64,000 nucleotides of DNA from Actinomycetota bacterium (GTDB taxonomy: Bacteria; Actinomycetota; Acidimicrobiia; Acidimicrobiales; Ilumatobacteraceae), in contig CP064997.1 in NCBI GenBank assembly GCA_016700055.1, forward strand, positions 1,550,001 to 1,614,000, written 5' to 3'. Within the stretch, counting starts at the first letter, position 1. The number at the start of each line of letters is the position of its first letter. Under the pieces are notes generated by a model. The model was not told where the DNA came from. It saw nothing but the letters and a program-made list of their open reading frames with translations, and made no database searches. Below, piece after piece: positions 38,521-46,602 of the stretch. The translations under genes were made by a program, and so were the position numbers.

Positions 38521-40341
38521 TCAGTCGAGGCCGGCGTACATCGCTTCGATCTCTGCCGCGTAGCGGGCGTTCACCCCGCGGCGCTTCAGCTTCGACGTGG
38601 GGGTGAGCATGTCGCTGTCGGGCAGCCACTCCTCGCCGACCAGGGTGAACTTCTTGATCTGCTCGACCTGGGCGAAGTGGGTGTTCACCTCGTCGACCCC
38701 GGACTGGATCTCGGCGATCACCTCGGCATCGGTGGCCAGCTCGGTCAGCGTGGACTCGTGCTTGTCGTGCGCGGCCGCCCACACGTGAGCGGCCTCGGGG
38801 TCTAGCACCAGCACCGCCGAGACGAACTTGCGGTTGTCGCCGATGACCGCGGCCTGGCCGATGAGCGGGATGGTCTTCAGCTCGGCCTCGAGGTTGGCGG
38901 GGCTGATGTTCTTGCCGCCCGAGGTGATGATCAGCTCCTTCTTGCGGTCGACGATGCGCAGATAGCCCTCGTCGTCGATCTCGCCGATGTCTCCGGAGTG
39001 CAGCCATCCGTCGATGATCGTCTCGGCCGTCTTGTCGGGCTGCTTCAAGTAGCCCTGGAAGACGTTCCCGCCGCGGCAGATCACCTCGCCGTCGTCGGCC
39101 ACCTTCACCTCGCAGGCCGGGATCGCCTCTCCGACGAAGCCCGGCTTGTTGCGCATCGGGCTCCATGTCATCGGGCCGCTCGACTCGCTCATCCCGTAGA
39201 TCTCCGAGAGCGGCACACCGATCGCGTTGAACCACTCGAGGATGCTGCGCGGGATCGGCGCCGCGCCGGTGACACCGACTTCGAGCGCGTCGAGGCCGAC
39301 CAGCCCACGCACGTTCGCGAACGCGACGGAGTCGAGGAAGGCCCACGTCTCACGCTGCTCGTCGGTGACGGAGCCGTCGATCTCGGCCGCCTTGATCCCC
39401 AGGGCCGCGGCCACTGCCTCGTCGAACTTCGCCTTGGTCTCGGGGTTCGCGGCCAGCGCGGCGTTGACGCCGTTGTACATCTTCTCCCACACCCGGGGGA
39501 CCCCGAACATGATCTCCGGGTGGATCTCCTTCAGGTGAGCGGTGAGCTGGGCCGCGTCGGGGCAGCAGTAGATGCTGTAGCCGAGGATCATCGCCTGGTA
39601 GAGCCCCATCATCCGCTCGGCGATGTGGGCCATCGGCAGGTACGAGACGCCGCGCTTGCCGACGTAGTCGTCGAAGGCGATGCACTGCTTCAGCTGCTCG
39701 ACGGTGTAGACGACGTTGTACTGGCTGATCATCACGCCCTTCGGCGGCCCGGTGGTGCCGCTCGTGTAGATCAGCGTGGCGATGTCGCTGGGCTCGGTGG
39801 CGTCGGCGAGCGCCCGCAGGTCGGCGCTTCCCTGATCGAGCAGTTCGGACGCGAGGCGCGCCCCCTCGGGCAGCGGGCCGTCGGCAGGCGGCTCGATCAC
39901 GAACAGGTGCTTCAGCGCGGGCAGCTCGTCGCGCACCTTCAGGATGCGCTCCAGGAAGCCGGCGTCCTCCACGATCGCGACCTCGGCCTCTGCGTGGCTG
40001 GCGAGGTACTGGACCTCCTCCGGTGAGGACGAGTTGTAGATGCTCACCGGCGTCGCCCGGACGAACTGCGCCGCCGTGTCGAACCAGTGGAAGTCGGGCC
40101 GGTTGCGCATCATCAGCAGCACCCGCTCGCCCGGCCTCACGCCGATGGACTGCATCCCGGCGGCGGCCCGAGCGACTAGCGCCGCGTAGTCGTCGAGCGT
40201 CCAGCGGTTCCAGCCTCCGTCGGGCTTCATCGTGTGCAGGGCCGGACTCGAGCCATGCGCCGCGACCAGCTCCAGGAACTGCTTCGGCGCCGTTTGGCCG
40301 GCGACCATCGCGTCGATCTCGTTGATGGTGGCTCTCGACAT
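38521..40341 (-). CDS. long-chain fatty acid-CoA ligase (FadD15-like)
   Basis: A 606-residue AMP-forming acyl-CoA synthetase: P-loop TLIYTSGTTGPPKGVMISQYN, IYGMSESSGPMTW adenine motif, WLHSGDIGEID and the KELIITSGGKNISP hinge. It activates fatty acids to acyl-CoA. Start ATG 40341 has GGGGAGAT upstream. Convergent with the MarR gene and divergent from the thiolase, so a fatty-acid catabolic context is likely. Confidence 0.92.
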   Translation of the reverse strand: MSRATINEIDAMVAGQTAPKQFLELVAAHGSSPALHTMKPDGGWNRWTLDDYAALVARAAAGMQSIGVRPGERVLLMMRNRPDFHWFDTAAQFVRATPVSIYNSSSPEEVQYLASHAEAEVAIVEDAGFLERILKVRDELPALKHLFVIEPPADGPLPEGARLASELLDQGSADLRALADATEPSDIATLIYTSGTTGPPKGVMISQYNVVYTVEQLKQCIAFDDYVGKRGVSYLPMAHIAERMMGLYQAMILGYSIYCCPDAAQLTAHLKEIHPEIMFGVPRVWEKMYNGVNAALAANPETKAKFDEAVAAALGIKAAEIDGSVTDEQRETWAFLDSVAFANVRGLVGLDALEVGVTGAAPIPRSILEWFNAIGVPLSEIYGMSESSGPMTWSPMRNKPGFVGEAIPACEVKVADDGEVICRGGNVFQGYLKQPDKTAETIIDGWLHSGDIGEIDDEGYLRIVDRKKELIITSGGKNISPANLEAELKTIPLIGQAAVIGDNRKFVSAVLVLDPEAAHVWAAAHDKHESTLTELATDAEVIAEIQSGVDEVNTHFAQVEQIKKFTLVGEEWLPDSDMLTPTSKLKRRGVNARYAAEIEAMYAGLD

Positions 40342-40528
40342 GGTGATCTCCCCGGATGTGACGTCGAAGGACGAACGAGTGTGAGCGCGATTCTGTCAGG
40401 CGGCCAGCACCCGGTCGTCACGATCGCGCTTTCGAGGGTGGTACCCCTCTCCAAGTGGCGTGCGGGCACGGCGCGCCGCCAGACTCGCTCGACCACGCAT
40501 CGTTTGCGCCGCTCGAAGGAGTCATCAC

Positions 40529-41698
40529 ATGGCCACCGCTGTCATCATCGACGCTGTCCGCACCCCGCTCGGCAGGCGCAACGGGAAGCTGAAGGACTGG
40601 CACCCTGTCGACCTTGCCGGCGAGGTGTTGCAGGCACTCGTCGACCGTGCGGGTGTGGACCCGGCGCTCGTCGAGGACGTGATCATGGGCTGTGTGATGC
40701 AGGTCGGCGAGCAGGCTGTCAACGTCGCCCGCAACGCAGTGCTTGCAGCCGGCTGGCCCGAGCACGTGCCGGGCACGACCGTCGACCGCCAGTGCGGCTC
40801 GTCCCAGCAGGCCGCCCACTTCGCGGCGCAGGGTGTGATCGCGGGCGCATACGACGTGGTGGTTGCCGCCGGCGTCGAGGTGATGACACGCGTGCCGATG
40901 GGCGCCTCGATGGTCGACGGCAAGTTCGGGTTTCCCTTCGGGCCGCGAGTGGGCGCCCGCTACGCCCCGGAGGGCGGTCTCGTGCCGCAGGGCATCTCGG
41001 CGGAGATGATCGCCGACAAGTGGGACATCAGCCGTGACGACATGGACGAGTTCGGTCTGCGGTCGCAGACGCTCGCGGCCAAGGCCACTGCCGAGGGGCG
41101 CTTCGAGCGGGAGATCCTGCCGGTACGTGATTCCGAGGGTGCGCAGATGACGACCGACGAGGGTCTGCGTGAGACCTCACTCGAGAAGTTGGGCGCGCTG
41201 AAGCCTTCCTTCCGACCGGCGGAGGAGGGCGGGCGGGTGACCGCCGGCAACTCCTCGCAGATCACCGATGGTGCCTCGGCGCTCTTGATCATGAGCGAGG
41301 AGCGCGCCGCGTCGCTCGGGCTGCGGCCGCGGGCGCGCTTCGTCGACTTCGCTCTCGCCGGGGACGATCCGCGGCTGATGCTGACCGCACCGATCCCCGC
41401 CACTCACAGGGTGCTGGAGCGCTCGGGGCTGAGCATCGACCAGATGGACGCGGTGGAGATCAACGAGGCGTTCGCATCGGTGGTGCTCGCCTGGGAGAAG
41501 GAACTGCACCCCGACATGGCCAAGGTGAACCCGAACGGCGGGGCGATCGCCCTCGGACACCCGCTCGGCTGCTCGGGCGCGCGGCTCATGACCACTCTGC
41601 TGCACGAGCTCGAGCGCGTCGGCGGTCGCTACGGCCTGCAGACGATGTGTGAGGGCGGCGGCATGGCCAACGCCACGATCATCGAACGCCTCGGCTGA
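40529..41698 (+). CDS. acetyl-CoA acetyltransferase (thiolase)
   Basis: A 389-residue thiolase. Active-site Cys in DRQCGSSQQAAHFAAQ, His in NPNGGAIALGHPLG, and the second Cys in MCEGGGMANATIIE. It catalyses thiolytic cleavage of 3-ketoacyl-CoA or the reverse condensation. ATG 40529 follows GAAGGAGTCATCAC, an obvious Shine-Dalgarno. Functionally linked with the acyl-CoA ligase divergently encoded next to it. Confidence 0.95.
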   Translation: MATAVIIDAVRTPLGRRNGKLKDWHPVDLAGEVLQALVDRAGVDPALVEDVIMGCVMQVGEQAVNVARNAVLAAGWPEHVPGTTVDRQCGSSQQAAHFAAQGVIAGAYDVVVAAGVEVMTRVPMGASMVDGKFGFPFGPRVGARYAPEGGLVPQGISAEMIADKWDISRDDMDEFGLRSQTLAAKATAEGRFEREILPVRDSEGAQMTTDEGLRETSLEKLGALKPSFRPAEEGGRVTAGNSSQITDGASALLIMSEERAASLGLRPRARFVDFALAGDDPRLMLTAPIPATHRVLERSGLSIDQMDAVEINEAFASVVLAWEKELHPDMAKVNPNGGAIALGHPLGCSGARLMTTLLHELERVGGRYGLQTMCEGGGMANATIIERLG

Positions 41699-41774
41699 CC
41701 TTCCGGCCGCTCGGTTGGCCAGCCGGGCCGGGTTTGGTGGAACCGGGTCGGGTCGGGTCGGTCGGGCCGGGTGG

Positions 41775-41820
41775 AAGTGCGATATGTCAGAGCACCCGTC
41801 TGTCTTGAGATATCGCACTT
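41775..41820 (+). repeat. 46-bp palindromic element, copy 3
   Basis: Same arms as the copies near 24.8 kb, but core AGAGCACCCGTCTGTCTT is the reverse complement form. It lies downstream of the thiolase gene. Confidence 0.9.
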
Positions 41821-41847
41821 CGCGACGACCGGGCCCGGCGGGGTGGC

Positions 41848-41893
41848 AAGTGCGATATGTCAGAGCACCCGTCTGTCCTGAGATATCGCACTT
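41848..41893 (+). repeat. 46-bp palindromic element, copy 4
   Basis: Core AGAGCACCCGTCTGTCCT, same orientation as copy 3, 73 bp from its start. It overlaps the 3' end of the AbiEi/DUF559-like gene and supplies its TGA stop (41860-41862). Confidence 0.9.
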
Positions 41894-42837
41894 CGCGACG
41901 ATGCCGCCCGAGCTTGCACGACGTCACGCACGATCGCATGGACGTCGGCGGGCCGCCGGGTGGCGTACCAGCCGAGGTACAGCAGCTCCCAGCCTTGCTG
42001 GGCGCAGCGCAGGTCGCGGTCCTCGTCGAGGGCGCCGGCATCGGGGCCGAAGTGGAACTCGCGGCTGTGGCCTTCGAGCCCCAGGCGCACCTCGGGAAAA
42101 CCGATGTCTGCACGGGCGATGACCCGACCGCACTGGTCGGTGATCGGGCACTGGCGTACGACCGGGCCGAGTGACTCGTCGGCGACGATCCGGTGCAGCA
42201 GCTCTTCCATCCAGCTGTCGGGCATGACGCCTTCTTGCTGCCAACGGCGAAGCGCGCCGAGCAGACGCCCGGTGCCCGCCTGTCCCGGCCGGTGTAGTCG
42301 CACAGCCGTCTGGTAGAGCCAGCGGGGGCTGACGTTGGCGCGCTGCACCCCGATGAGTGCCCGCCACACGGCATCGCGGCCGACGACGCTGCCGATGTCG
42401 GCCATCGTGCGGGCCACCGACGTGACGCGCAGGCCCATCATCTCGACGATGTCGACTGGCTCGAGGCTGCACGCCTGGTGGGTGACGACGTCTGCGAAGT
42501 CGCGAGGCAGCATCAGCCGGCGCGGCCGCTGCGTCGTGACCTCGATCGGCGCCTCGGTGAAGCCATCGAAGCGATGAATCCGCGCGGCGGCGCGGTGGGA
42601 GACGACGGCGTGGTCGCCGCCGGCTGCGGTCACCGTCGAGAGACGGTGGTGCCAGTGATGGGGCGTGCGGTCGGGGAAGGAGAGCACGCCGGGGATCGGC
42701 TCGCACAGGTAGCCCTGTTCGAGCGCTCTTCGCACATCGCGGGGGCTGAGTCCGACCGAGGCGGCCAGGTGTCTCGTCGTGACGCCGAGGCGAAGGGCCG
42801 CGAGCTCCGCCGCGGCGCTCACGGCGCTGGCGGGCAT
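41860..42837 (-). CDS. AbiEi-like wHTH protein with DUF559-type nuclease-fold C-terminus
   Basis: About 325 residues. The N-terminus has a winged-helix segment (GVTTRHLAASVGLSPRDVRRALEQGYL) like type IV antitoxin AbiEi proteins; the middle RLHRFDGFTEAPIEVTTQRPRRL is the standard AbiEi-C region. The C-terminal part (ARADIGFPEVRLGLEGHSREFHFG ... GWELLYLGWYATRRP) follows the DUF559 PD-(D/E)xK-like pattern. No AbiEii toxin partner is adjacent, so it may act alone. Its last residues are encoded in palindromic element copy 4 and the gene is bracketed by copies 4 and 5. ATG 42837 is preferred over a TTG 36 bases upstream. Confidence 0.75.
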   Translation of the reverse strand: MPASAVSAAAELAALRLGVTTRHLAASVGLSPRDVRRALEQGYLCEPIPGVLSFPDRTPHHWHHRLSTVTAAGGDHAVVSHRAAARIHRFDGFTEAPIEVTTQRPRRLMLPRDFADVVTHQACSLEPVDIVEMMGLRVTSVARTMADIGSVVGRDAVWRALIGVQRANVSPRWLYQTAVRLHRPGQAGTGRLLGALRRWQQEGVMPDSWMEELLHRIVADESLGPVVRQCPITDQCGRVIARADIGFPEVRLGLEGHSREFHFGPDAGALDEDRDLRCAQQGWELLYLGWYATRRPADVHAIVRDVVQARAASSRSAISQDRRVL

Positions 42838-42884
42838 GTCGCCGCACGCTACCGACCCCGCCGCCGACGCCAACGCAGAGGTGG

Positions 42885-42930
42885 AAGTGCGATATGTCAG
42901 TGCACCCGTCTGTCATGAGATATCGCACTT
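42885..42930 (+). repeat. 46-bp palindromic element, copy 5
   Basis: Arms identical to the other four; core AGTGCACCCGTCTGTCAT, same orientation as copies 3 and 4. It is upstream of the AbiEi/DUF559-like gene. Confidence 0.9.
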
Positions 42931-43010
42931 CCGGGGTGGCCGGGCCGGGCGAGATCGACCAGCGCGAGCCGCGCAGGGCCGAGGAACGTGGTCATCGCTA
43001 GCCTGCGCGG

Positions 43011-43274
43011 GTGCCCGCCCTCTCGACGATCGTTTGGTGGCTCGGCGCGGTGGTGCTGTTCTTCGTCCTGTGGCGCGTCGGCGTCGGGCTGCTGCGCAGC
43101 ATGACCCAGCCGCTGCCGCAGCCCCCGCCGGCGGGGGAGATGCGCAAGGTCGACGTGCGCTACCGCTGCAGTGTGTGCGGGCTGGAGCTGAAGATGACAC
43201 TCGCCGCCGAGGAAGACCCCGAGCCGCCGCGTCACTGCCAGGAGGACATGGATCTCCTCACGCCGATCGAGTGA
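43011..43274 (+). CDS. small membrane protein with zinc-ribbon-like tail
   Basis: An 87-residue protein: a membrane helix (WWLGAVVLFFVLWRVGVGLL) and then a CSVCG motif with a later HCQEDM segment, which could bind a metal. Function unknown. GTG start. It is convergent with crgA; the gap holds two opposed DnaA-box-like sequences. Confidence 0.6.
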   Translation: MPALSTIVWWLGAVVLFFVLWRVGVGLLRSMTQPLPQPPPAGEMRKVDVRYRCSVCGLELKMTLAAEEDPEPPRHCQEDMDLLTPIE

Positions 43275-43315
43275 ACGAAGTGACGAGAGTTACACCTCTG
43301 TGATTATCGACAGGG

Positions 43316-43336
43316 TTGTCCCCAGGCTGTGGACAA
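43316..43336. promoter_or_regulatory. inverted pair of DnaA-box-like sequences
   Basis: TTGTCCCCA (43316-43324) and TGTGGACAA (43328-43336) face each other with a three-base gap in the intergenic space between two convergent genes, about 29 kb from oriC. The second is a perfect match to the high-GC box, the first differs by one base. DnaA binding away from the origin is inferred. Confidence 0.45.
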
Positions 43337-43364
43337 AGGCGACGGAGCAGGAAACCCGCTGGTC

Positions 43365-43697
43365 CTAATGGTATTTCGTCGCCGTGTACAGGCCGCCGAG
43401 GATCATCACCAGGCCGCCGATGAGATACCAGTTGCTGCGGTCCCCAGGCACCCAACCTAGGTAGAAGAGCAGGATCACGAGGGCGCCGAGGAGCAACAGC
43501 GCGAACATCAGCACCGGCACCCACCGCGGGCTTTCCTTCATGTACGTCGGCACCGGCGGTGTGTAGCGCGACGACGCGACGACGCCGTGCTCGGACTTGT
43601 CCACGTGGTGCGGTCCGCCCACCGTCGAGTGGGATGACCCGGGTCGGGTGCCCTTCGGCGTCGTGCGCCCGCTGGACTTGCGCTTCGGAGGTGCCAC
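43365..43697 (-). CDS. crgA: cell division protein CrgA
   Basis: A 110-residue protein with a basic cytoplasmic start, then two helices (VPVLMFALLLLGALVILLFYLGWV and WYLIGGLVMILGGLYTATKY) ending at the C-terminus, the CrgA layout including the ending ATKYH. In actinobacteria CrgA helps recruit septal peptidoglycan enzymes to the divisome. It is divergent from trpG, as in mycobacteria. The start is taken as GTG 43697 because the upstream frame lacks homology. Confidence 0.9.
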   Translation of the reverse strand: MAPPKRKSSGRTTPKGTRPGSSHSTVGGPHHVDKSEHGVVASSRYTPPVPTYMKESPRWVPVLMFALLLLGALVILLFYLGWVPGDRSNWYLIGGLVMILGGLYTATKYH

Positions 43698-43815
43698 GGG
43701 TACGGCAGTGTAGGCGGGCCGCAACGATGTGGGGCGATCGCGCCGAGCGGTGCGAAGCTGAGGGTGCGTGGGCAGGGACCTGGGCAGGGACGTCGGTGAG
43801 GAGAGGGCAGGCGCG

Positions 43816-44409
43816 ATGACCAAGGTGCTGGTGATCGACAGCTACGACAGCTTCGTCTACAACCTGGTGCAGTACCTCGGCGAGCTCGGCGCGGCGCCGA
43901 TCGTCTACCGCAACGACGCGCTCGGCGTCGACGAGGCGCTCGCGTTGGCACCTGACGTCGTCTTGCTCTCACCGGGTCCGGGCAGGCCGGAGGACGCAGG
44001 CATCATCTGCGACCTGGTCCTGGCCTGCGCCGAGCAGGGCGTGCCGGTGTTCGGGGTGTGCCTCGGTTTGCAGGCGATCGGACACGTCTACGGAGGACAC
44101 GTGGTGCGGGCGCCCGAGCTGATGCACGGCAAGACGAGCTGGATCACCCATCGCGGAGTCGGAGTTTTCGAGGGGTTGCCGTCGCCGCTGGAGGCCACCC
44201 GCTACCACTCCCTCGTCGTCGATCGCGACTCGCTTCCCGCCTGCTTGGAGATCACCGCCGAATCGGCCGACGGCACGATCATGGGTCTTCGCCACCGTGA
44301 GCTCGACGTGGAGGGAGTGCAGTTCCACCCGGAGAGCATCCTGACCACGTCGGGTCACGACCTGCTCGCGAACCTGCTCGACCGCCGCGCTGGTACCCGA
44401 AAGGGATGA
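43816..44409 (+). CDS. trpG: anthranilate/aminodeoxychorismate synthase glutamine amidotransferase
   Basis: A 197-residue class I glutamine amidotransferase with the nucleophile Cys in [10 protein letters not shown] and the His-Glu pair in VQFHPESIL. It supplies ammonia from glutamine to make anthranilate (tryptophan) or 4-amino-4-deoxychorismate (folate); the gene between crgA and pknB in mycobacteria is trpG/pabA, so both names fit. ATG 43816 starts the conserved [16 protein letters not shown]. The gene converges on pknB. Confidence 0.93.
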   Translation: MTKVLVIDSYDSFVYNLVQYLGELGAAPIVYRNDALGVDEALALAPDVVLLSPGPGRPEDAGIICDLVLACAEQGVPVFGVCLGLQAIGHVYGGHVVRAPELMHGKTSWITHRGVGVFEGLPSPLEATRYHSLVVDRDSLPACLEITAESADGTIMGLRHRELDVEGVQFHPESILTTSGHDLLANLLDRRAGTRKG

Positions 44410-44419
44410 CCCGGGGCGG

Positions 44420-46537
44420 CTATGGAGTCGTCGTCGTCCCGGGGGCCGCAGTGGTGGCAGGCACGGAAGGCGGTGAAGTCGGTGGGGCGGTGGTCACCGG
44501 AGGGGGCAAGGTGGTGGGCGGCGCGACCGCTCTGCCGACCGTGATCCGCACTGTGCTCTCCGGAGCGATCTCGACCCCGCGACTTGGATCTTGGGAGATC
44601 ACCCGGCCGTCGTTCGAATCGCCGAAGGGCACGTTGACGTAGCTGACGTCCACGTTGAAGTTGCGCGGCGCGGCGCTGAGCTGCGAGCGGGCCTGCGATT
44701 CGGTGAGCCCGGTCACCGGGGGCACGGCGACCAGCGCACGGCCCGTCGACACGACGATGCGGATGCCCGATCCGATGTTGACGTCGGACCCGATCGGAGG
44801 GTCGGTGCGGATCACGCGGCCGGCCTCGACGTCGTCGCTCGGCTCCTCGGCGCGGGTGACCACCAGGCGGTAGGGCTCTCCCTGCAACAAGGTCGTGGCC
44901 GCGGCCTCGGTCTGGCCGGCGACGTTCGGGACGGATGCCACCCCGCTGCCTTCGCTGACCACGAGGTCGACGATGCCTCCGGGCAGGATCTGCTCGCCGG
45001 CGCGCGGGGTGGAGTCGATGATCGTGTTCTCCGGGGCCGAGGCGTCCACCCGCGGGGTGACCTCGCCCACGATCAGGCCCAGATCGAGCAGCGCCGCCTG
45101 TGCATCTTCGAGCGTCATGCCTTTGAGCGGGGGGACGCTCACCGGCGCCTTGGCAGGGTTGTACGTGAGCCGCACCAGGTCTCCGGGCTGCAGTTCGGTG
45201 CCAGGGCCTGGATCCTGGCCCCAGACGACGTTCTCGCCGACGGTCTCGTTCACCTCGTCGATCGGCTCGTATTCGAGCCCGTCTCTCTCCAGGATCGCGA
45301 CCGCGTCGGCAAGGAGCATGTCGGTGAGGTCTTCGAGCACGATCGGCGGGGCGGTCTCTTCTTCCTTCGTCAGGGTCCGGTACAAGATGATCCCGCCGGC
45401 GACAAGAGCACCGATCGCGAGCAGGGCGACGAGCACGGTGAGCACGGTTCCCGTGCGGCTGCGGCGGGGTTCGAAGTACTGGCCGGAGAGGTTCTCGTCG
45501 TAACCGTGCGGGCCTTGCGTGCCTGGAGCGGTGAGGATCGTCGTGCGCGGCATCGCCGTTGTCGATCCGACCTGGGGCATCGCGGTGGTGGCGGCGATCC
45601 CGCCTGCCGCGGCGCCGGCGGCCGCGGCGCCGATCGGCCGCGTGGCTCCACCCGACGGGGTGCCGCCGCGTGAGGCCAAGGCGACGAGCGCCTGCACCGG
45701 CTGGCCCTCGCGAAAGCGGCGCAGGTCGTCGCGCAACGCCTCGGCCGTCGGGTAGCGCACATCGGGGTTCTTGGCGAGCAGCTTGGCCACGATCGCCTCG
45801 AACGGCCGGGCCACGTCGGGGGCCAGCTGGTTGAGCGGTTGGGGCGCGTCGTGAACCTGCTTGTAGGCGATGGCCACCGGGTTCTCGCCGCTGAACGGCG
45901 GGCGGCCGCCGACCATCTCGTATAACACGATGCCGAGCGAGTAGAGGTCGCTACGCGGGTCGGGCTGGGCACCCTGGGCCTGCTCGGGCGAGAAGTACGT
46001 CGCCGTTCCCATCACCGCGCCCGCCTGGGTGAGGTTGGACTCGACCGCCGAACCGAGCGCGCGGGCGATGCCGAAGTCGGCGACCTTCACCTGGCCGCCG
46101 GAGCCGATGAGGATGTTGGCGGGCTTGATGTCTCGGTGGACGACACCGTTGCGATGGGCGAAGCCGAGCGCGGCGGCCACCTCCATCGCCACCTCGGACG
46201 CCTGCTGGGCGCTCAGGGTCTTGTTGACGCGCAAGATGTCGGCGAGCGTGCGGCCCTGCACGTACTCCATCGCCATGAAGTAGGTGCTACCGCTGCGGCC
46301 CCAGTCGTAGACGCCGACGATGTTCGGGTGGTTCAGGTTCGCTGCCGACTGGGCCTCGCGGCGGAATCGCTCGACGAACGCAGGGTCGGTGGCGAACTCG
46401 GGGAACAGCACCTTGATCGCCACCGGCCGGTCGAGCAGCAGGTCGCGCGCCAAGAACACGTCGGCCATGCCGCCGCGCCCGATCCGCTGCTGTACCTCGT
46501 AGCGGTCGTTCAGAATCGTGCGATCACCGCCCGACAT
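44420..46537 (-). CDS. pknB: Ser/Thr protein kinase PknB with PASTA domains
   Basis: A 705-residue receptor kinase. Kinase domain about 10-275 (IGRGGMADVFLA, VAIKVLFPE, HRDIKPANILI, DFGIARALG), linker, membrane helix (VLTVLVALLAIGALVAGGIILY), then four PASTA repeats (each ending in an SG/GRA strand) that bind muropeptides outside the cell, and a Thr/Pro-rich C-tail. PknB controls cell-wall synthesis through substrates including CwlM and FhaA in mycobacteria. Start ATG 46537 fits the kinase N-terminus. The second kinase pknA of mycobacteria is missing between it and pbpA. Confidence 0.95.
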   Translation of the reverse strand: MSGGDRTILNDRYEVQQRIGRGGMADVFLARDLLLDRPVAIKVLFPEFATDPAFVERFRREAQSAANLNHPNIVGVYDWGRSGSTYFMAMEYVQGRTLADILRVNKTLSAQQASEVAMEVAAALGFAHRNGVVHRDIKPANILIGSGGQVKVADFGIARALGSAVESNLTQAGAVMGTATYFSPEQAQGAQPDPRSDLYSLGIVLYEMVGGRPPFSGENPVAIAYKQVHDAPQPLNQLAPDVARPFEAIVAKLLAKNPDVRYPTAEALRDDLRRFREGQPVQALVALASRGGTPSGGATRPIGAAAAGAAAGGIAATTAMPQVGSTTAMPRTTILTAPGTQGPHGYDENLSGQYFEPRRSRTGTVLTVLVALLAIGALVAGGIILYRTLTKEEETAPPIVLEDLTDMLLADAVAILERDGLEYEPIDEVNETVGENVVWGQDPGPGTELQPGDLVRLTYNPAKAPVSVPPLKGMTLEDAQAALLDLGLIVGEVTPRVDASAPENTIIDSTPRAGEQILPGGIVDLVVSEGSGVASVPNVAGQTEAAATTLLQGEPYRLVVTRAEEPSDDVEAGRVIRTDPPIGSDVNIGSGIRIVVSTGRALVAVPPVTGLTESQARSQLSAAPRNFNVDVSYVNVPFGDSNDGRVISQDPSRGVEIAPESTVRITVGRAVAPPTTLPPPVTTAPPTSPPSVPATTAAPGTTTTP

Positions 46538-46602
46538 AGTGCGGGCGCAGGTTACCCAGCCGGCCCGCGCCCCTGGCGTCAGGGCGCGCGGCGGAACAGG
46601 CG

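Noticed and set aside
41848..42930. Terminal inverted repeats of an IS
   Set aside because: The copies are the same orientation and each is itself palindromic; no transposase gene is enclosed.
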